Program-made: the position numbers and the translations under genes
Origin: SZAS-79 sp963844255
GTDB lineage: Bacteria > Pseudomonadota > Gammaproteobacteria > Burkholderiales > SG8-39
DNA: 64,000 nucleotides
Assembly: GCA_963844255.1 (NCBI GenBank)
Contig: CAWJNP010000018.1
Location: forward strand, 45,403-109,402
Direction of reading: 5' to 3'
Notes under the pieces: generated by a model
Database searches by the model: none
The model's input: the letters and a program-made list of their open reading frames with translations, nothing else
What the model was told of the DNA's origin: nothing
Shown here: positions 44,301 to 52,610 of the stretch, piece after piece
Numbering within the stretch: the first letter of the stretch is position 1
Layout of the letters: each line of letters begins with the position of its first letter

Positions 44301-45011
44301 TCACAGGCGAGACTCTGTCTGGAGTTTGTCAATCAGATCGCGCCATGCGCGGATCTGCATGGAACTCGCCTTGCGTGCGTCCCGGACGATCACGACGTCG
44401 TCGTCGTTGAAACTATAGACCGGCACCAAATCCGATCGCTGCGATGCGGGCCTGACTTCGGTCTCCAGATTGTCGAGTATCAGAGGATCCGCTCCGGGAG
44501 ATGCGTAGTAGGCGAGGACCATGTGCGCCTGGTTGATCTTCACTGCCTTCACGTAAGTGACGCGCAGACGCTCGATCGGTACGCCGAGTTCCTTCAGGAG
44601 GAAGTATTTGGCAATGGAAAAATCCTCACAATCGCCGCCATTGCTCGCTGACATTTCGGCAGGCGTCGCCCAGTAATCCTCGACGCCCCAGTGGGCAATA
44701 TCCGTGAGCCATGGAATCCGGTTGAAAAACTCGTTGACCAGCCTTAGGGCATCGATGTCCGGACCGGCGGCACTCTCAATAAGGCGCGCAACTCGAGGCG
44801 AGACCTTTTGACTGCGTCCGAACGCCACCCAGGATTCAAGCCTTTGCCGAGCCGCCCCTCCGAATTGCTTCGTATAGGCAGCAATCAGGTTCTGCGTAAC
44901 CTGCGTCGTGAACCCCAGCGTACCGATTGCTGCAGTGGCAATGACCGCCACGGAGGCAAACGCGATCAGGAACAAGCGCTTAAGCAACTGGACGGCCCTC
45001 GAGTACAGCAC
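44301..45011 (-). CDS. lapG: LapG-type periplasmic transglutaminase-like cysteine protease
   Basis: A 236-residue bacterial transglutaminase-like cysteine protease with an N-terminal membrane anchor or signal (about residues 10-33). The catalytic triad is clear: Cys in 'NGGDCEDFSIAKYFL', His in 'INQAHMVLAYY', Asp in 'LILDNLETEV'. LapG cuts the N-terminus of a giant LapA-type adhesin at a double-alanine site to release biofilm. The start is a GTG at 45011. It precedes lapD by 51 bases. The adhesin and its type I secretion genes are not in the window. Confidence 0.93.
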   Translation of the reverse strand: MLYSRAVQLLKRLFLIAFASVAVIATAAIGTLGFTTQVTQNLIAAYTKQFGGAARQRLESWVAFGRSQKVSPRVARLIESAAGPDIDALRLVNEFFNRIPWLTDIAHWGVEDYWATPAEMSASNGGDCEDFSIAKYFLLKELGVPIERLRVTYVKAVKINQAHMVLAYYASPGADPLILDNLETEVRPASQRSDLVPVYSFNDDDVVIVRDARKASSMQIRAWRDLIDKLQTESRL

Positions 45012-45170
45012 GAGGAAAACCGGCGACCTGATCGAACTCGTCCATATTCGCGGTGGAATTGCGGGTTCCTCTAAATACCTTCATCAGGTCGGTTCGTCCT
45101 CCTGAGTCAAACACCGGCAATCAATGTAACGGCAAACCCATCACCCGGAAAGGCCTCAACCGCACGGCAA

Positions 45171-45203
45171 TAAAAAAAGCCGGGACAAGCCCGGCTCTTT
45201 TCA
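45171..45203 (-). terminator. intrinsic terminator of the ribosomal block
   Basis: On the minus strand GCCGGG-cttgt-CCCGGC is followed by TTTTTTTA, right after rplQ. On the plus strand the same stem is followed by TCTTTTC. This is the strongest intrinsic terminator in the window and closes the rplQ end of the alpha operon. The gap 45012-45218 otherwise holds only the lapG upstream region. Confidence 0.9.
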
Positions 45204-45218
45204 AACCTGCGCGTCGTG

Positions 45219-45620
45219 CTACGCAGCTGACTTTTCGGCAGCAACCGGCTCCGCAGCCTGCCCTGGCTGGTCCATGAGCATGACCAGTGCCATGGGGGCA
45301 TTGTCGCCCTTGCGAAACCCGTTCTTCAGGATGCTCAGATAACCGCCATTGCGCTTTGCATAGCGCGGTCCGAGCTCATCAAACAGCTTTCCGACAATTT
45401 CGCGGTCGCGAAGACGATTGAAGGCGAGGCGACGGTTTGCCATCGTCGGTGCCTTGCCCAGCGTGATCAGAGGCTCGACGATACGACGCAGCTCCTTTGC
45501 CTTGGGCAGGGTCGTATTGATGGTCTCGTGCCGCAACATTGAAACCGCCATATTGCGGAACATGGCGAGCCGGTGGCTCGATGTGCGATTTAGTTTTCTT
45601 AGTCCGTGGCCGTGGCGCAT
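45219..45620 (-). CDS. rplQ: 50S ribosomal protein L17
   Basis: A 133-residue protein starting 'MRHGHGLRKLNRTSSHR' and continuing 'TLPKAKELRRIVEPLITL', 'GKLFDELGPRYAKRNGGY', typical L17. L17 sits near the peptide exit tunnel. The C-terminal tail is alanine-rich. It is the last gene of the alpha operon, 17 bases after the rpoA stop, and is followed by an intrinsic terminator. The ATG at 45620 follows AAGGAACAAGCC. Confidence 0.97.
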   Translation of the reverse strand: MRHGHGLRKLNRTSSHRLAMFRNMAVSMLRHETINTTLPKAKELRRIVEPLITLGKAPTMANRRLAFNRLRDREIVGKLFDELGPRYAKRNGGYLSILKNGFRKGDNAPMALVMLMDQPGQAAEPVAAEKSAA

Positions 45621-45637
45621 GGCTTGTTCCTTGTGTC

Positions 45638-46622
45638 CTAGTTCCTGCCGTGTTCGAGGCCGGCGGGCGGCCAGTTTTCGAGTTTCATGCCAAGCGTCAG
45701 ACCGCGCGAGGCAAGAACTTCCTTGATTTCGTTGAGCGACTTGCGACCCAGGTTCGGGGTCTTCAAGCAGCTCTGTTTCCGTGCGCTGGATCAGGTCGCC
45801 GATGTAGTAGATGTTCTCGGCCTTGAGGCAGTTGGCCGATCGCACTGTCAACTCCAGGTCATCAACGGGACGCAGGAGTATCGGGTCGACCTGCGGTGAC
45901 TTGGGCGACTCGGTCGGCATCGCTGTGCCTTCGAGCTGCGCAAACACCGAGAGCTGATCGACCAGGATACGGGCCGCATAACGAATCGACTCTTCCGGTT
46001 CGATGGCGCCATTGGTCTCGATGTCGATTACGAGCTTGTCGAGGTCGGTGCGCTGCTCGACGCGAGCGGACTCGACGAGATAGGAAACGCGCCGTACCGG
46101 GCTGAAAGACGCATCGAGGATTACGCGTCCAATACCCTTGGTCTCTTCCGGCAGATAACGCATGTTCCCCGGGACGTAGCCCCGGCCCATTTCCACCTTG
46201 ATCTGCATCTCGAGCTTGCCACCAGCGGTAAGGTGGGCAACAACGTGCTCGGGATTGATGATCTCGACGTCGTGTTGCTCCTCGATATCGGCCGCCGTAA
46301 CGGCGCCTTCGCCGTTCTTTTTCAGCGTGAGAATGGCTTCCTGGCGATTGTGCAGGCGCAGGACCACACCCTTCAGGTTGAGGAGGATATCGACGATGTC
46401 CTCACGCACCCCGTCAAGCGTGGAATACTCGTGCACTACCCCGACGATCTGGACTTCGGTGGGTGCATATCCGGGCATGGACGAAAGAAGTACGCGACGA
46501 AGCGCGTTGCCGAGCGTGTGGCCATAGCCGCGCTCGAACGGCTCCATCGTCACCTTGGCGTGGTACGGCGAAAGGTTTTGTACATCGACGATACGCGGTT
46601 TCAAAAATCCGGTCTGCGGCAT
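45638..46622 (-). CDS. rpoA: RNA polymerase alpha subunit, interrupted by one frameshift
   Basis: About 327 residues once repaired. The N-terminal assembly domain ('[20 protein letters not shown]', 'KGVVLRLHN') and linker are intact. In the C-terminal domain the reading frame breaks after 'RTETELL': one surplus A on the plus strand near 45765 turns CTGAAG into CTTGAAG. Correcting it yields the standard '[20 protein letters not shown]' and '[10 protein letters not shown]' ending at TAG 45638-45640. Without correction the frame runs through into L17, a false fusion. Essential gene, so a sequence error is far more likely than mutation. Confidence 0.95.
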
Positions 46623-46708
46623 GTTTGCTATCCTGACCTGTAGGTAAACGAGCGACCCGAAACCCGGGTCGCTACAAATTGGTGCTGCCCGACTTACTCA
46701 ACTGCGGC

Positions 46709-47339
46709 TTACTTCGAATAAAGTTCGATCACCAGGCTCTCATTGATCGAGGCCGGCAAGTTCCGAACGCGCGGGCAGGTTCTTGAACGTGCCCTTCAGC
46801 GCCTTGGAATCCACGTCGAGCCATTCCGGTACGCCCCGGCTCTCTGATGCCTCGGCAGCCGCCTTGATCCTCAGCTGGTCCTTGGCAGGGCCGGCCACTT
46901 CGACCACATCGCCGGGCTTGACGAAATACGACGGGATATTGACGCGCTTGGCATTCACCAGAATGCCGTTGTGCCGCACGATCTGGCGGGACTCGGAGCG
47001 CGACGCGCCAAAGCCCATGCGAAATACCACCGTGTCCAGGCGGGACTCGAGCAACTGAAGCAGGTTCTCACCGGTAATTCCTTTCTTGCGATCGGCTTCG
47101 GCGTAGATCTTGCGGAACTGGCGTTCCAGGATTCCATAGATGCGGCGCATCTTCTGCTTCTCGCGAAGCTGCTTGCCGTAGTCCGAGAGGCGCATTCCGC
47201 TTTTCTGGCCATGCTGGCCCGGAGCGTAGCTGCGGCGCTCGATGGCGCACTTGTCGGTAAAGCACTTCTCGCCTTTGAGAAAGAGCTTCTCGCCTTCCCG
47301 GCGGCACTGACGGCACTTGGCGTCGAGGTTCCTTGCCAT
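46709..47339 (-). CDS. rpsD: 30S ribosomal protein S4, frameshifted near its end
   Basis: About 209 residues once repaired. It opens 'MARNLDAKCRQCRREGEKLF' and has the S4 RNA-binding domain with 'LESRLDTVVFRMGFG', 'ARSESRQIVRHNGILVN'-type pattern. One surplus base near 46758 (CTTG for CTG) hides the standard end 'PASINESLVIELYSK', which is present in the next frame with TAA at 46709-46711. S4 nucleates 30S assembly and in many bacteria represses the alpha operon. It lies between rpsK and rpoA as expected. Confidence 0.96.
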
Positions 47340-47354
47340 ATCTTCTCCTTGGCC

Positions 47355-47769
47355 TTAGACGCGGCGCTTCTTGGGCGCGCGGCAGCCGTTGTGAGGCACC
47401 GGGGTTACGTCCGCGATGCTGCTGATCTTCATTCCGATTGCGTTCAGGGCACGCACGGCGGATTCGCGGCCGGGGCCGGGACCCTTGATGCGCACTTCGA
47501 TATTCTTGACGCCGCATTCCTGCGCCGCGCGGCCCGCACGTTCCGCCGCGATCTGGGCTGCGAACGGGTGTCGATTTGCGCGATCCCTTGAAGCCGGCAT
47601 TTCCCGAGGTGGCCCAGGAAAGTGCGTTGCCCTGGCGGTCGGTGATCGTGATGATGGTGTTGTTGAACGAGGCGTGGACGTGGGCAATGCCCTCGGCGAC
47701 GTTCTTCTTCACCTTCTTGCGAGCCCGCGCCGCGGACTGCACCTGCTGCTGATTTGGGATCTTTGCCAT
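47355..47769 (-). CDS. rpsK: 30S ribosomal protein S11, interrupted by one frameshift
   Basis: About 137 residues once repaired. The N-terminus is long for S11 ('MAKIPNQQQVQSAARARKKV'), then 'GIAHVHASFNNTIITITDRQ' and 'GFKGSRKSTP'. The second half, 'FAAQIAAERAGRAAQECG' to the end 'VPHNGCRAPKKRRV', is in another frame; one surplus base near 47576-47578 (CCCG for CCG) causes this. S11 forms part of the 30S platform. A 24-bp tandem repeat lies just upstream of the ATG at 47769. Confidence 0.95.
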
Positions 47770-47799
47770 TTGCTTCCTAGGTATTCGTTTGCATCACAT

Positions 47800-47885
47800 T
47801 CTTTGCGATCGTTGACATCGCGGTCTTTGCGATCGTTGACATCGCGGTCTTTGCGATCGTTGACATCGCGGTCTTTGCGATCATT
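47800..47885. repeat. 24-bp tandem repeat between rpsM and rpsK
   Basis: Three full copies of tctttgcgatcgttgacatcgcgg (here split as tctttgcgatcg + ttgacatcgcgg) start at 47800, 47824 and 47848, with a 14-base partial copy from 47872 that then diverges. The copies are identical. Each holds a small hairpin GCGAT-cgttgac-ATCGC. They lie in the 126-base spacer upstream of the rpsK start, a spacer that is usually short in this operon. A reading frame through them repeats an eight-residue unit but has no start context and is not a gene. Confidence 0.92.
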
Positions 47886-47895
47886 GTGTCGCTGA

Positions 47896-48276
47896 TCAAC
47901 CCTTGCTCGGCGCGGCCTTGCCGGCGATTGCAGCCTTGCGCGGACCCTTGCGCGTACGTGCATTGGTGCGCGTGCGCTGCCCGCGTACCGGCAGACCCTT
48001 GCGATGGCGCAGACCGCGATAGCAGCCCAGATCCATGAGGCGCTTGATGCTCATGGATACTTCGCGGCGCAGATCGCCTTCGACCGTAAATTTGGCCACG
48101 GCCTCGCGCAAACGATCGACTTCGGCGTCGGCGAGGTCCTTCATCTTCCTGGTGCCGATGACGCCGGCCGCCTTGCAGATGGCCTGCGCACGCGCGTGCC
48201 CGATGCCGTAGATGGCTGTCAGCGCCACATCGGCGTGCTGGTGGTTGGGAATGTTGATCCCGGCGATACGTGCCAT
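47896..48276 (-). CDS. rpsM: 30S ribosomal protein S13
   Basis: A 126-residue protein: 'MARIAGINIPNHQHADVALT', 'AIYGIGHARAQAICKAAG', 'IKRLMDLGCYRGLRHRKGLP' and the basic end 'GQRTRTNARTRKGPRK', a standard S13. It touches the 30S head and P-site tRNA. It is the first gene of the alpha operon, behind its own sigma-70 promoter at 48344-48372, and is followed by an unusual repeat-filled spacer before rpsK. Confidence 0.97.
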   Translation of the reverse strand: MARIAGINIPNHQHADVALTAIYGIGHARAQAICKAAGVIGTRKMKDLADAEVDRLREAVAKFTVEGDLRREVSMSIKRLMDLGCYRGLRHRKGLPVRGQRTRTNARTRKGPRKAAIAGKAAPSKG

Positions 48277-48343
48277 GAGTTACTCCGCGAATCTTTTGAG
48301 GGCGAGGTCAAAAACCACCGGCCCCGACGACGGAAAACCGGTA

Positions 48344-48372
48344 ATTATATCTGAAAAATACTGCATGTTCAA
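48344..48372 (-). promoter_or_regulatory. sigma-70 promoter of the alpha operon (rpsM-rpsK-rpsD-rpoA-rplQ)
   Basis: On the minus strand -35 TTGAAC (48367-48372), a 17-base spacer and a perfect -10 TATAAT (48344-48349). The -35 lies just past the rpmJ stop, and the leader to the rpsM ATG is about 60 bases. This separates the alpha genes from the spc genes as an independently transcribed unit. Confidence 0.8.
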
Positions 48373-48376
48373 AGCA

Positions 48377-48490
48377 TTAACCCTGACGCTGCTTGTGGCG
48401 CGGATCGGTACAGATTACCCGGACCACGCCCTTGCGACGGATGATCTTGCACTTGCGGCAGATCTTCTTTACCGAAGCCATCACTTTCAT
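48377..48490 (-). CDS. rpmJ: 50S ribosomal protein L36
   Basis: A 37-residue protein, 'MKVMASVKKICRKCKIIRRK' then 'GVVRVICTDPRHKQRQG'. The Cys-Cys-Cys-His zinc set is visible in 'CRKCK' and 'CTDPRH', so this is the zinc-binding L36 form. It lies 16 bases after infA, the usual place in betaproteobacteria. The alpha-operon promoter starts right behind it. Confidence 0.96.
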   Translation of the reverse strand: MKVMASVKKICRKCKIIRRKGVVRVICTDPRHKQRQG

Positions 48491-48506
48491 GGTGCTCTCC
48501 TGTTTC

Positions 48507-48725
48507 CTACTTCGCGCGGAACACGATGCGTGCCCGCGAAAGATCATATGGGGTCAGCTCGACCGTAACCTTGTCGCCCGGGAGGATCCGGATGTAGTGC
48601 ATCCGCATCTTTCCGGAGATATGCCCGAGTACGACGTGACCGTTCTCCAGCTTGACCCGAAAAGTCGCATTCGGCAGGTTCTCGACGATCTCGCCCTGCA
48701 TCTGGATCACGTCTTCCTTCGACAT
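48507..48725 (-). CDS. infA: translation initiation factor IF-1
   Basis: A 72-residue OB-fold protein: 'MSKEDVIQMQGEIVENLPNA', 'FRVKLENGHVVLGHISGKMR', 'YDLSRARIVFRAK'. It binds the 30S A-site during initiation. The ATG at 48725 follows the secY stop by 20 bases. A much longer reading upstream into secY is not real. Confidence 0.96.
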   Translation of the reverse strand: MSKEDVIQMQGEIVENLPNATFRVKLENGHVVLGHISGKMRMHYIRILPGDKVTVELTPYDLSRARIVFRAK

Positions 48726-48745
48726 AGGCTGTTTCGCTTCTCCCT

Positions 48746-50065
48746 CTAGCGCGCCGTGAGGCCGCCCTTGAAATTCGCTTTCTTGAGCAGGCTTTCGTAC
48801 TGATGGGTCATGACGTAGGCCTGGACCTGCGCCATGAAATCCATCGTAACGACCACGATAATCAGGAGCGATGTACCGCCGAAATAGAAAGGCACGTTCC
48901 ACTTCAGAATCAGGAATTCGGGCATCAGACAGACCAGCGTCACATAGATCGCGCCCGCAAGGGTCAGCCGCAGGAGAATCTTCTCGAGGTACCGCGCTGT
49001 CTGGTCGCCCGGCCGGATTCCCGGCACGAAGGCGCCCGATTTCTTCAGGTTATCTGCCGTTTCCTTCGGGTTGTACTGGAGTGCCGTGTAGAAAAAACAG
49101 AAGAATACGATCAGCGCAGCATAGATCATGACGTAGATCGGCTGCCCCGGTGACAGCGTCGCCGCAACGTCTTTCAGCCAGTTCATCCCTTCGGCGGATC
49201 CGAACCATCCAAGAAGCGTTGCCGGAAACAGGATCAGCGACGACGCGAAGATCGGCGGAATCACACCAGCCATGTTCAGCTTGAACGGCAGGTGCGAGCT
49301 TTGTCCGCCATATACCTTGTTGCCCACCTGTCGCTTGGCATAATTGACCAGAATCTTGCGCTGACCGCGTTCCACAAAGCATACGAACGCGGTCACGACC
49401 ACGACCGCGGCGACAATGAACAGGGCCGAAACCGGATGCATTGCACCGGTGCGCACCAGTTCGAGCATGCCCGCGATCGCGTTCGGCAGGCCCGCAGCGA
49501 TTCCCGCGAAGATGATGATCGAGATGCCGTTGCCCAGACCGCGTTCGGTGATCTGCTCACCCAGCCACATGAGGAACATTGTGCCGGTCACGAGCGTCGT
49601 AACGGCGGTGAGGCGGAACACCAGACCCGGATCCAGCACCAGTCCGGGTTGCGATTCGAGCGCAATCGAAATGCCTGTTGCCTGAAACAGGGCGAGAAAG
49701 ACCGTCCCGTAGCGGGTGTATTGCGTGATTTTACGGCGCCCGGTCTCGCCTTCCTTGCGCAATTGTTCAAGTTGCGGGCTGACTGCCGTCATCAACTGCA
49801 TGATGATCGATGCCGAGATGTACGGCATGATGCCCAGTGCAAAGATCGTGAAGCGCGACAGCGCTCCGCCCGAAAACATGTTGAACATGCCGAGGATACC
49901 GCCCTGCTGGCTCTTGAACAGGTCGGCCAGCACGTTAGGATCGATTCCAGGTACCGGGATGTGCGCACCCACGCGGAACACGAGCAGGGCCCCAAGAAGG
50001 AAAAACAGCCTCTTCTTGAGGTCGCCGTAGCGTCCGGAGCGGGCTTGCGGGAGCGCAGCAGCCAC
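48746..50065 (-). CDS. secY: preprotein translocase subunit SecY
   Basis: A 439-residue inner-membrane channel protein with about ten transmembrane helices. It shows 'RVGAHIPVPGIDPNVLADLF', the plug region 'GGILGMFNMFSGGALSRF', 'LEQLRKEGETGRRKITQYTR' and the C-terminal loop 'FVPGIRPGDQTARYLEKILL'. SecY with SecE and SecG exports unfolded proteins. I chose a GTG start at 50065 ('AAALPQARSGRYGDLKKRL'), which aligns with the family; it follows rplO by 22 bases. Confidence 0.95.
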   Translation of the reverse strand: MAAALPQARSGRYGDLKKRLFFLLGALLVFRVGAHIPVPGIDPNVLADLFKSQQGGILGMFNMFSGGALSRFTIFALGIMPYISASIIMQLMTAVSPQLEQLRKEGETGRRKITQYTRYGTVFLALFQATGISIALESQPGLVLDPGLVFRLTAVTTLVTGTMFLMWLGEQITERGLGNGISIIIFAGIAAGLPNAIAGMLELVRTGAMHPVSALFIVAAVVVVTAFVCFVERGQRKILVNYAKRQVGNKVYGGQSSHLPFKLNMAGVIPPIFASSLILFPATLLGWFGSAEGMNWLKDVAATLSPGQPIYVMIYAALIVFFCFFYTALQYNPKETADNLKKSGAFVPGIRPGDQTARYLEKILLRLTLAGAIYVTLVCLMPEFLILKWNVPFYFGGTSLLIIVVVTMDFMAQVQAYVMTHQYESLLKKANFKGGLTAR

Positions 50066-50087
50066 GATAGTTGGGTCAGTCGGCGCC

Positions 50088-50546
50088 TTAAGCGGCGGCC
50101 GGCTGCGCCTCCTCGATTGCGATCGTTCCGCCAGCGGCCTCAATCGCCACACGTGCACCTTTCGTTACCCGGATGCCCTTGAGGCTCACCTTCTTCTCAA
50201 GCTTTCCGGACAGGATCACCTTGGCGGCAAGTGCGTCGCGGCGAATCACTCCGGCAGCCTTGAGCGCCGCAAGATCAATATCGGTAGCGGCCATTTTCTG
50301 CAGTTCGTCCAGCCGCACTTCGGCCGTCAGGCCGCGCGTGAGGGAGGTGAATCCACGCTTCGGCAAGCGACGATGCAGAGGCATCTGCCCCCCCTCGAAA
50401 CCCACCTTGTGGAATCCGCCCGACCGCGATTTCTGGCCCTTGTGTCCACGGCCCGCAGTTTTGCCCAGGCCGGACCCGATGCCACGGCCGACGCGACGCC
50501 GGTTGCGCTTTGAGCCAGCTGCCGGTTTGAGATCGTTTAGTCGCAT
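50088..50546 (-). CDS. rplO: 50S ribosomal protein L15
   Basis: A 152-residue protein: 'MRLNDLKPAAGSKRNRRRVG', 'GSGLGKTAGRGHKGQKSRSG', 'GGQMPLHRRLPKRGF'. The basic glycine-rich extension that threads into 23S rRNA is clear. It follows rpmD and precedes secY, the conserved order. Confidence 0.97.
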   Translation of the reverse strand: MRLNDLKPAAGSKRNRRRVGRGIGSGLGKTAGRGHKGQKSRSGGFHKVGFEGGQMPLHRRLPKRGFTSLTRGLTAEVRLDELQKMAATDIDLAALKAAGVIRRDALAAKVILSGKLEKKVSLKGIRVTKGARVAIEAAGGTIAIEEAQPAAA

Positions 50547-50560
50547 GCTGTATCTCCGAT

Positions 50561-50743
50561 TCAGGCCACTACCTGAACGAGGTAGTGCACCTTGTTGATC
50601 ATTCCGCGCACGGACGGCGTGTCCTCGACCTCAACCGTGTGGTGCATGCGCCGCAGGCCGAGACCGCGAACCGTATCGCGATGGCTCTGCTTGCAGCCCG
50701 CGGTGCTCTTGACGAGCTTTACCTTGATTTTCTTGTCTGCCAT
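50561..50743 (-). CDS. rpmD: 50S ribosomal protein L30
   Basis: A 60-residue protein, 'KIKVKLVKSTAGCKQSHRDT' and 'RGLGLRRMHHTVEVEDTPSV', ending 'MINKVHYLVQVV'. Full length for the family. It lies 11 bases after rpsE. Confidence 0.97.
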   Translation of the reverse strand: MADKKIKVKLVKSTAGCKQSHRDTVRGLGLRRMHHTVEVEDTPSVRGMINKVHYLVQVVA

Positions 50744-50754
50744 GGCTCGTTTCC

Positions 50755-51273
50755 TCAGGCCAGAATCTCTTCGACCTTCTTACCGCGCTTTGCGGCAATC
50801 TCGGACGGAGTGTTCATCGCAAGCAGCCCGTTCAACGTTGCACGCACGACGTTGTACGGATTGGTCGAACCAAAGCACTTTGCAAGGATGTTGGTCACCC
50901 CCATGACTTCGAAAACCGCGCGCATCGGGCCACCGGCAATGATGCCGGTACCGTCCGACGCAGGCTGCATGAGTACGACAGCAGCCCCGTGACGCCCGAT
51001 CACCGAATGATGCAGGGTGCCGTTCTTCAAGCTGATCTTCACCTGCTTTCTGCGTGCCTCGTCCATTGCCTTCTGCACGGCGACAGGCACTTCACGCGCC
51101 TTGCCTTTGCCCATGCCGACACCGCCGTCGCCGTCACCGACCACGGTAAGTGCCGCAAAACCCAGGATCCGACCGCCCTTCACCACTTTGGTGACTCGGT
51201 TGATCGCGATCATCTTCTCGCGCATCCCGTCGCCGCGGTCCTCGCTTTGCATTCTTGGTTGCATCTTCGCCAT
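50755..51273 (-). CDS. rpsE: 30S ribosomal protein S5
   Basis: A 172-residue protein with the double-stranded RNA-binding-like N-terminus 'MIAINRVTKVVKGGRILGFA', 'VVGDGDGGVGMGKGKAREVP' and 'ASDGTGIIAGGPMRAVFEVM'. S5 helps translational accuracy; the conserved 'VVKGG' loop, where spectinomycin-resistance changes usually arise, looks wild type. The N-terminus carries ~15 extra polar residues. Confidence 0.97.
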   Translation of the reverse strand: MAKMQPRMQSEDRGDGMREKMIAINRVTKVVKGGRILGFAALTVVGDGDGGVGMGKGKAREVPVAVQKAMDEARRKQVKISLKNGTLHHSVIGRHGAAVVLMQPASDGTGIIAGGPMRAVFEVMGVTNILAKCFGSTNPYNVVRATLNGLLAMNTPSEIAAKRGKKVEEILA

Positions 51274-51291
51274 ATCGTCTCTTCCTGTGGC

Positions 51292-51648
51292 TTAGAACTT
51301 CAGGCCGCCGGCGCGGGCCGCGTCGGCAAGGGCCTTGACACGGCCGTGATATCGGTAGCCGCCACGATCAAACGCAACGGTCTCTATGCCCGCCGCCTTC
51401 GCCTTCTCGGCTATACGCTGTCCGACCACTTCCGCAGCTTTCACGTTGCCGCCATGCTTCAGCTGGGCGCGAACTTCCTTCTCCGCCGTGGAAGCGCTCG
51501 CAATCACCTTGGCACCATCGCCAGCGGTGATCTGCGCGTAGATATGACAGTTGGTGCGCGTCACCGTGAGTCGATTTGCTGCAAGCTCGCGGATTTTTGC
51601 GCGGGTCTTGCGCGCCCTGCGCAACCGGGCTGTATTTTTGTCGAACAT
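51292..51648 (-). CDS. rplR: 50S ribosomal protein L18
   Basis: A 118-residue 5S rRNA-binding protein: 'NTARLRRARKTRAKIRELAA', 'RLTVTRTNCHIYAQI', 'VAFDRGGYRYHGRVKALADA', 'ARAGGLKF'. Full length, 18 bases before rpsE. Confidence 0.97.
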   Translation of the reverse strand: MFDKNTARLRRARKTRAKIRELAANRLTVTRTNCHIYAQITAGDGAKVIASASTAEKEVRAQLKHGGNVKAAEVVGQRIAEKAKAAGIETVAFDRGGYRYHGRVKALADAARAGGLKF

Positions 51649-51660
51649 GATCGGGCTCCG

Positions 51661-52194
51661 TTACTTCTTCTTCGTCTCTTTCAAGACGATGGTCTCGTCG
51701 GAATAGCGCACGCCCTTGCCCTTGTAAGGCTCGGGCTCGCGATAGGCGCGCACTTCGGCGGCCACCTGGCCGACCTGCTGCTTGTCGACGCCGCTGATAA
51801 GAATTTCAGTCTGCGTCGGTGTTACCACCTTCACGCCCTTGGGCATCTGGTGCACAACGGGATGCGAAAAGCCGAGCGTCAGATTGAGCTTGTCGCCCTG
51901 GGCTTGCGCGCGATAGCCGACGCCCACGAGCTGGAGCTTCTTTTCCCAGCCCTTGCTCACGCCGACCACCATGTTGGACACGAGAGCGCGCACCGTGCCG
52001 AACATGGCCTGCGCATGGCGGGAGTTGCCAAGGACCTTGCACTGCAGGTTCTCGCCGTCCCGCTCGATGCCTACATTCGGATCCAGAGGACGGGCGATGA
52101 CACCCAGCGGCCCCTTGACCGAGATCTGTCCGCCGGCCGTGGTCACTTCCACGCCCTTGGGGACGACAATGGGATTTTTTCCAATTCGCGACAT
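51661..52194 (-). CDS. rplF: 50S ribosomal protein L6
   Basis: A 177-residue protein: 'MSRIGKNPIVVPKGVEVTTA', 'GQISVKGPLGVIARPLDPNV', and the C-terminal 'EPYKGKGVRYSDETIVLKET' with KK tail. Two duplicated alpha-beta domains as expected. The ATG at 52194 is chosen; a longer start at 52239 runs into the rpsH stop region. Confidence 0.97.
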   Translation of the reverse strand: MSRIGKNPIVVPKGVEVTTAGGQISVKGPLGVIARPLDPNVGIERDGENLQCKVLGNSRHAQAMFGTVRALVSNMVVGVSKGWEKKLQLVGVGYRAQAQGDKLNLTLGFSHPVVHQMPKGVKVVTPTQTEILISGVDKQQVGQVAAEVRAYREPEPYKGKGVRYSDETIVLKETKKK

Positions 52195-52204
52195 GGTTCG
52201 TTCC

Positions 52205-52600
52205 TTACGCCACGATGCACAGGACTTCGCCGCCGACACCGGTGGCTCGTGCCTTGCTGTCGGTCATTACGCCGTGTGAGGTCGACAGGATGGCGATGCC
52301 GAGGCCATTCATGACCTTCGGCAGGCTGGTGTGCCCCTTGTAGACGCGCAGGCCGGGCTTGGAGATGCGTTCAAGCTTCTCGATGACCGGACGCCCCGCG
52401 TAGTACTTCAGGCTCACGACAAGCTCGGCCTTTCCGTCCTTCTCGCGTTGCGCGAAGTCTTCAATGTAGCCTTCGTCCTTCAGGACCTTGGCGATCGAGG
52501 ACTTCAGCTTCGAAGCCGGCATTTTCACTTCAAGGTGGCCGACCATCTGCGCATTGCGTATGCGCGTCAGCATGTCGGCGATCGGATCACTCATGCTCAT
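52205..52600 (-). CDS. rpsH: 30S ribosomal protein S8
   Basis: A 131-residue protein: 'MSDPIADMLTRIRNAQMVGH', 'PASKLKSSIAKVLKDEGYI', 'LGIAILSTSHGVMTDSKARA' and 'GVGGEVLCIVA'. S8 binds helix 21 of 16S rRNA and, in E. coli, represses the spc operon through the rplE region. Confidence 0.97.
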   Translation of the reverse strand: MSMSDPIADMLTRIRNAQMVGHLEVKMPASKLKSSIAKVLKDEGYIEDFAQREKDGKAELVVSLKYYAGRPVIEKLERISKPGLRVYKGHTSLPKVMNGLGIAILSTSHGVMTDSKARATGVGGEVLCIVA

Positions 52601-52610
52601 ACGGCTCTCC

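Noticed and set aside
45219..46622. Apparent RpoA-L17 fusion protein
   Set aside because: Created by one surplus base near 45765; the proper rpoA end and stop are present in the adjacent frame.
47709..47963. Small minus-strand frame with repeated NDRKDRDV units
   Set aside because: The 24-bp repeat is divisible by three, so it reads open in every copy; it overlaps rpsM and rpsK ends and lacks start context.
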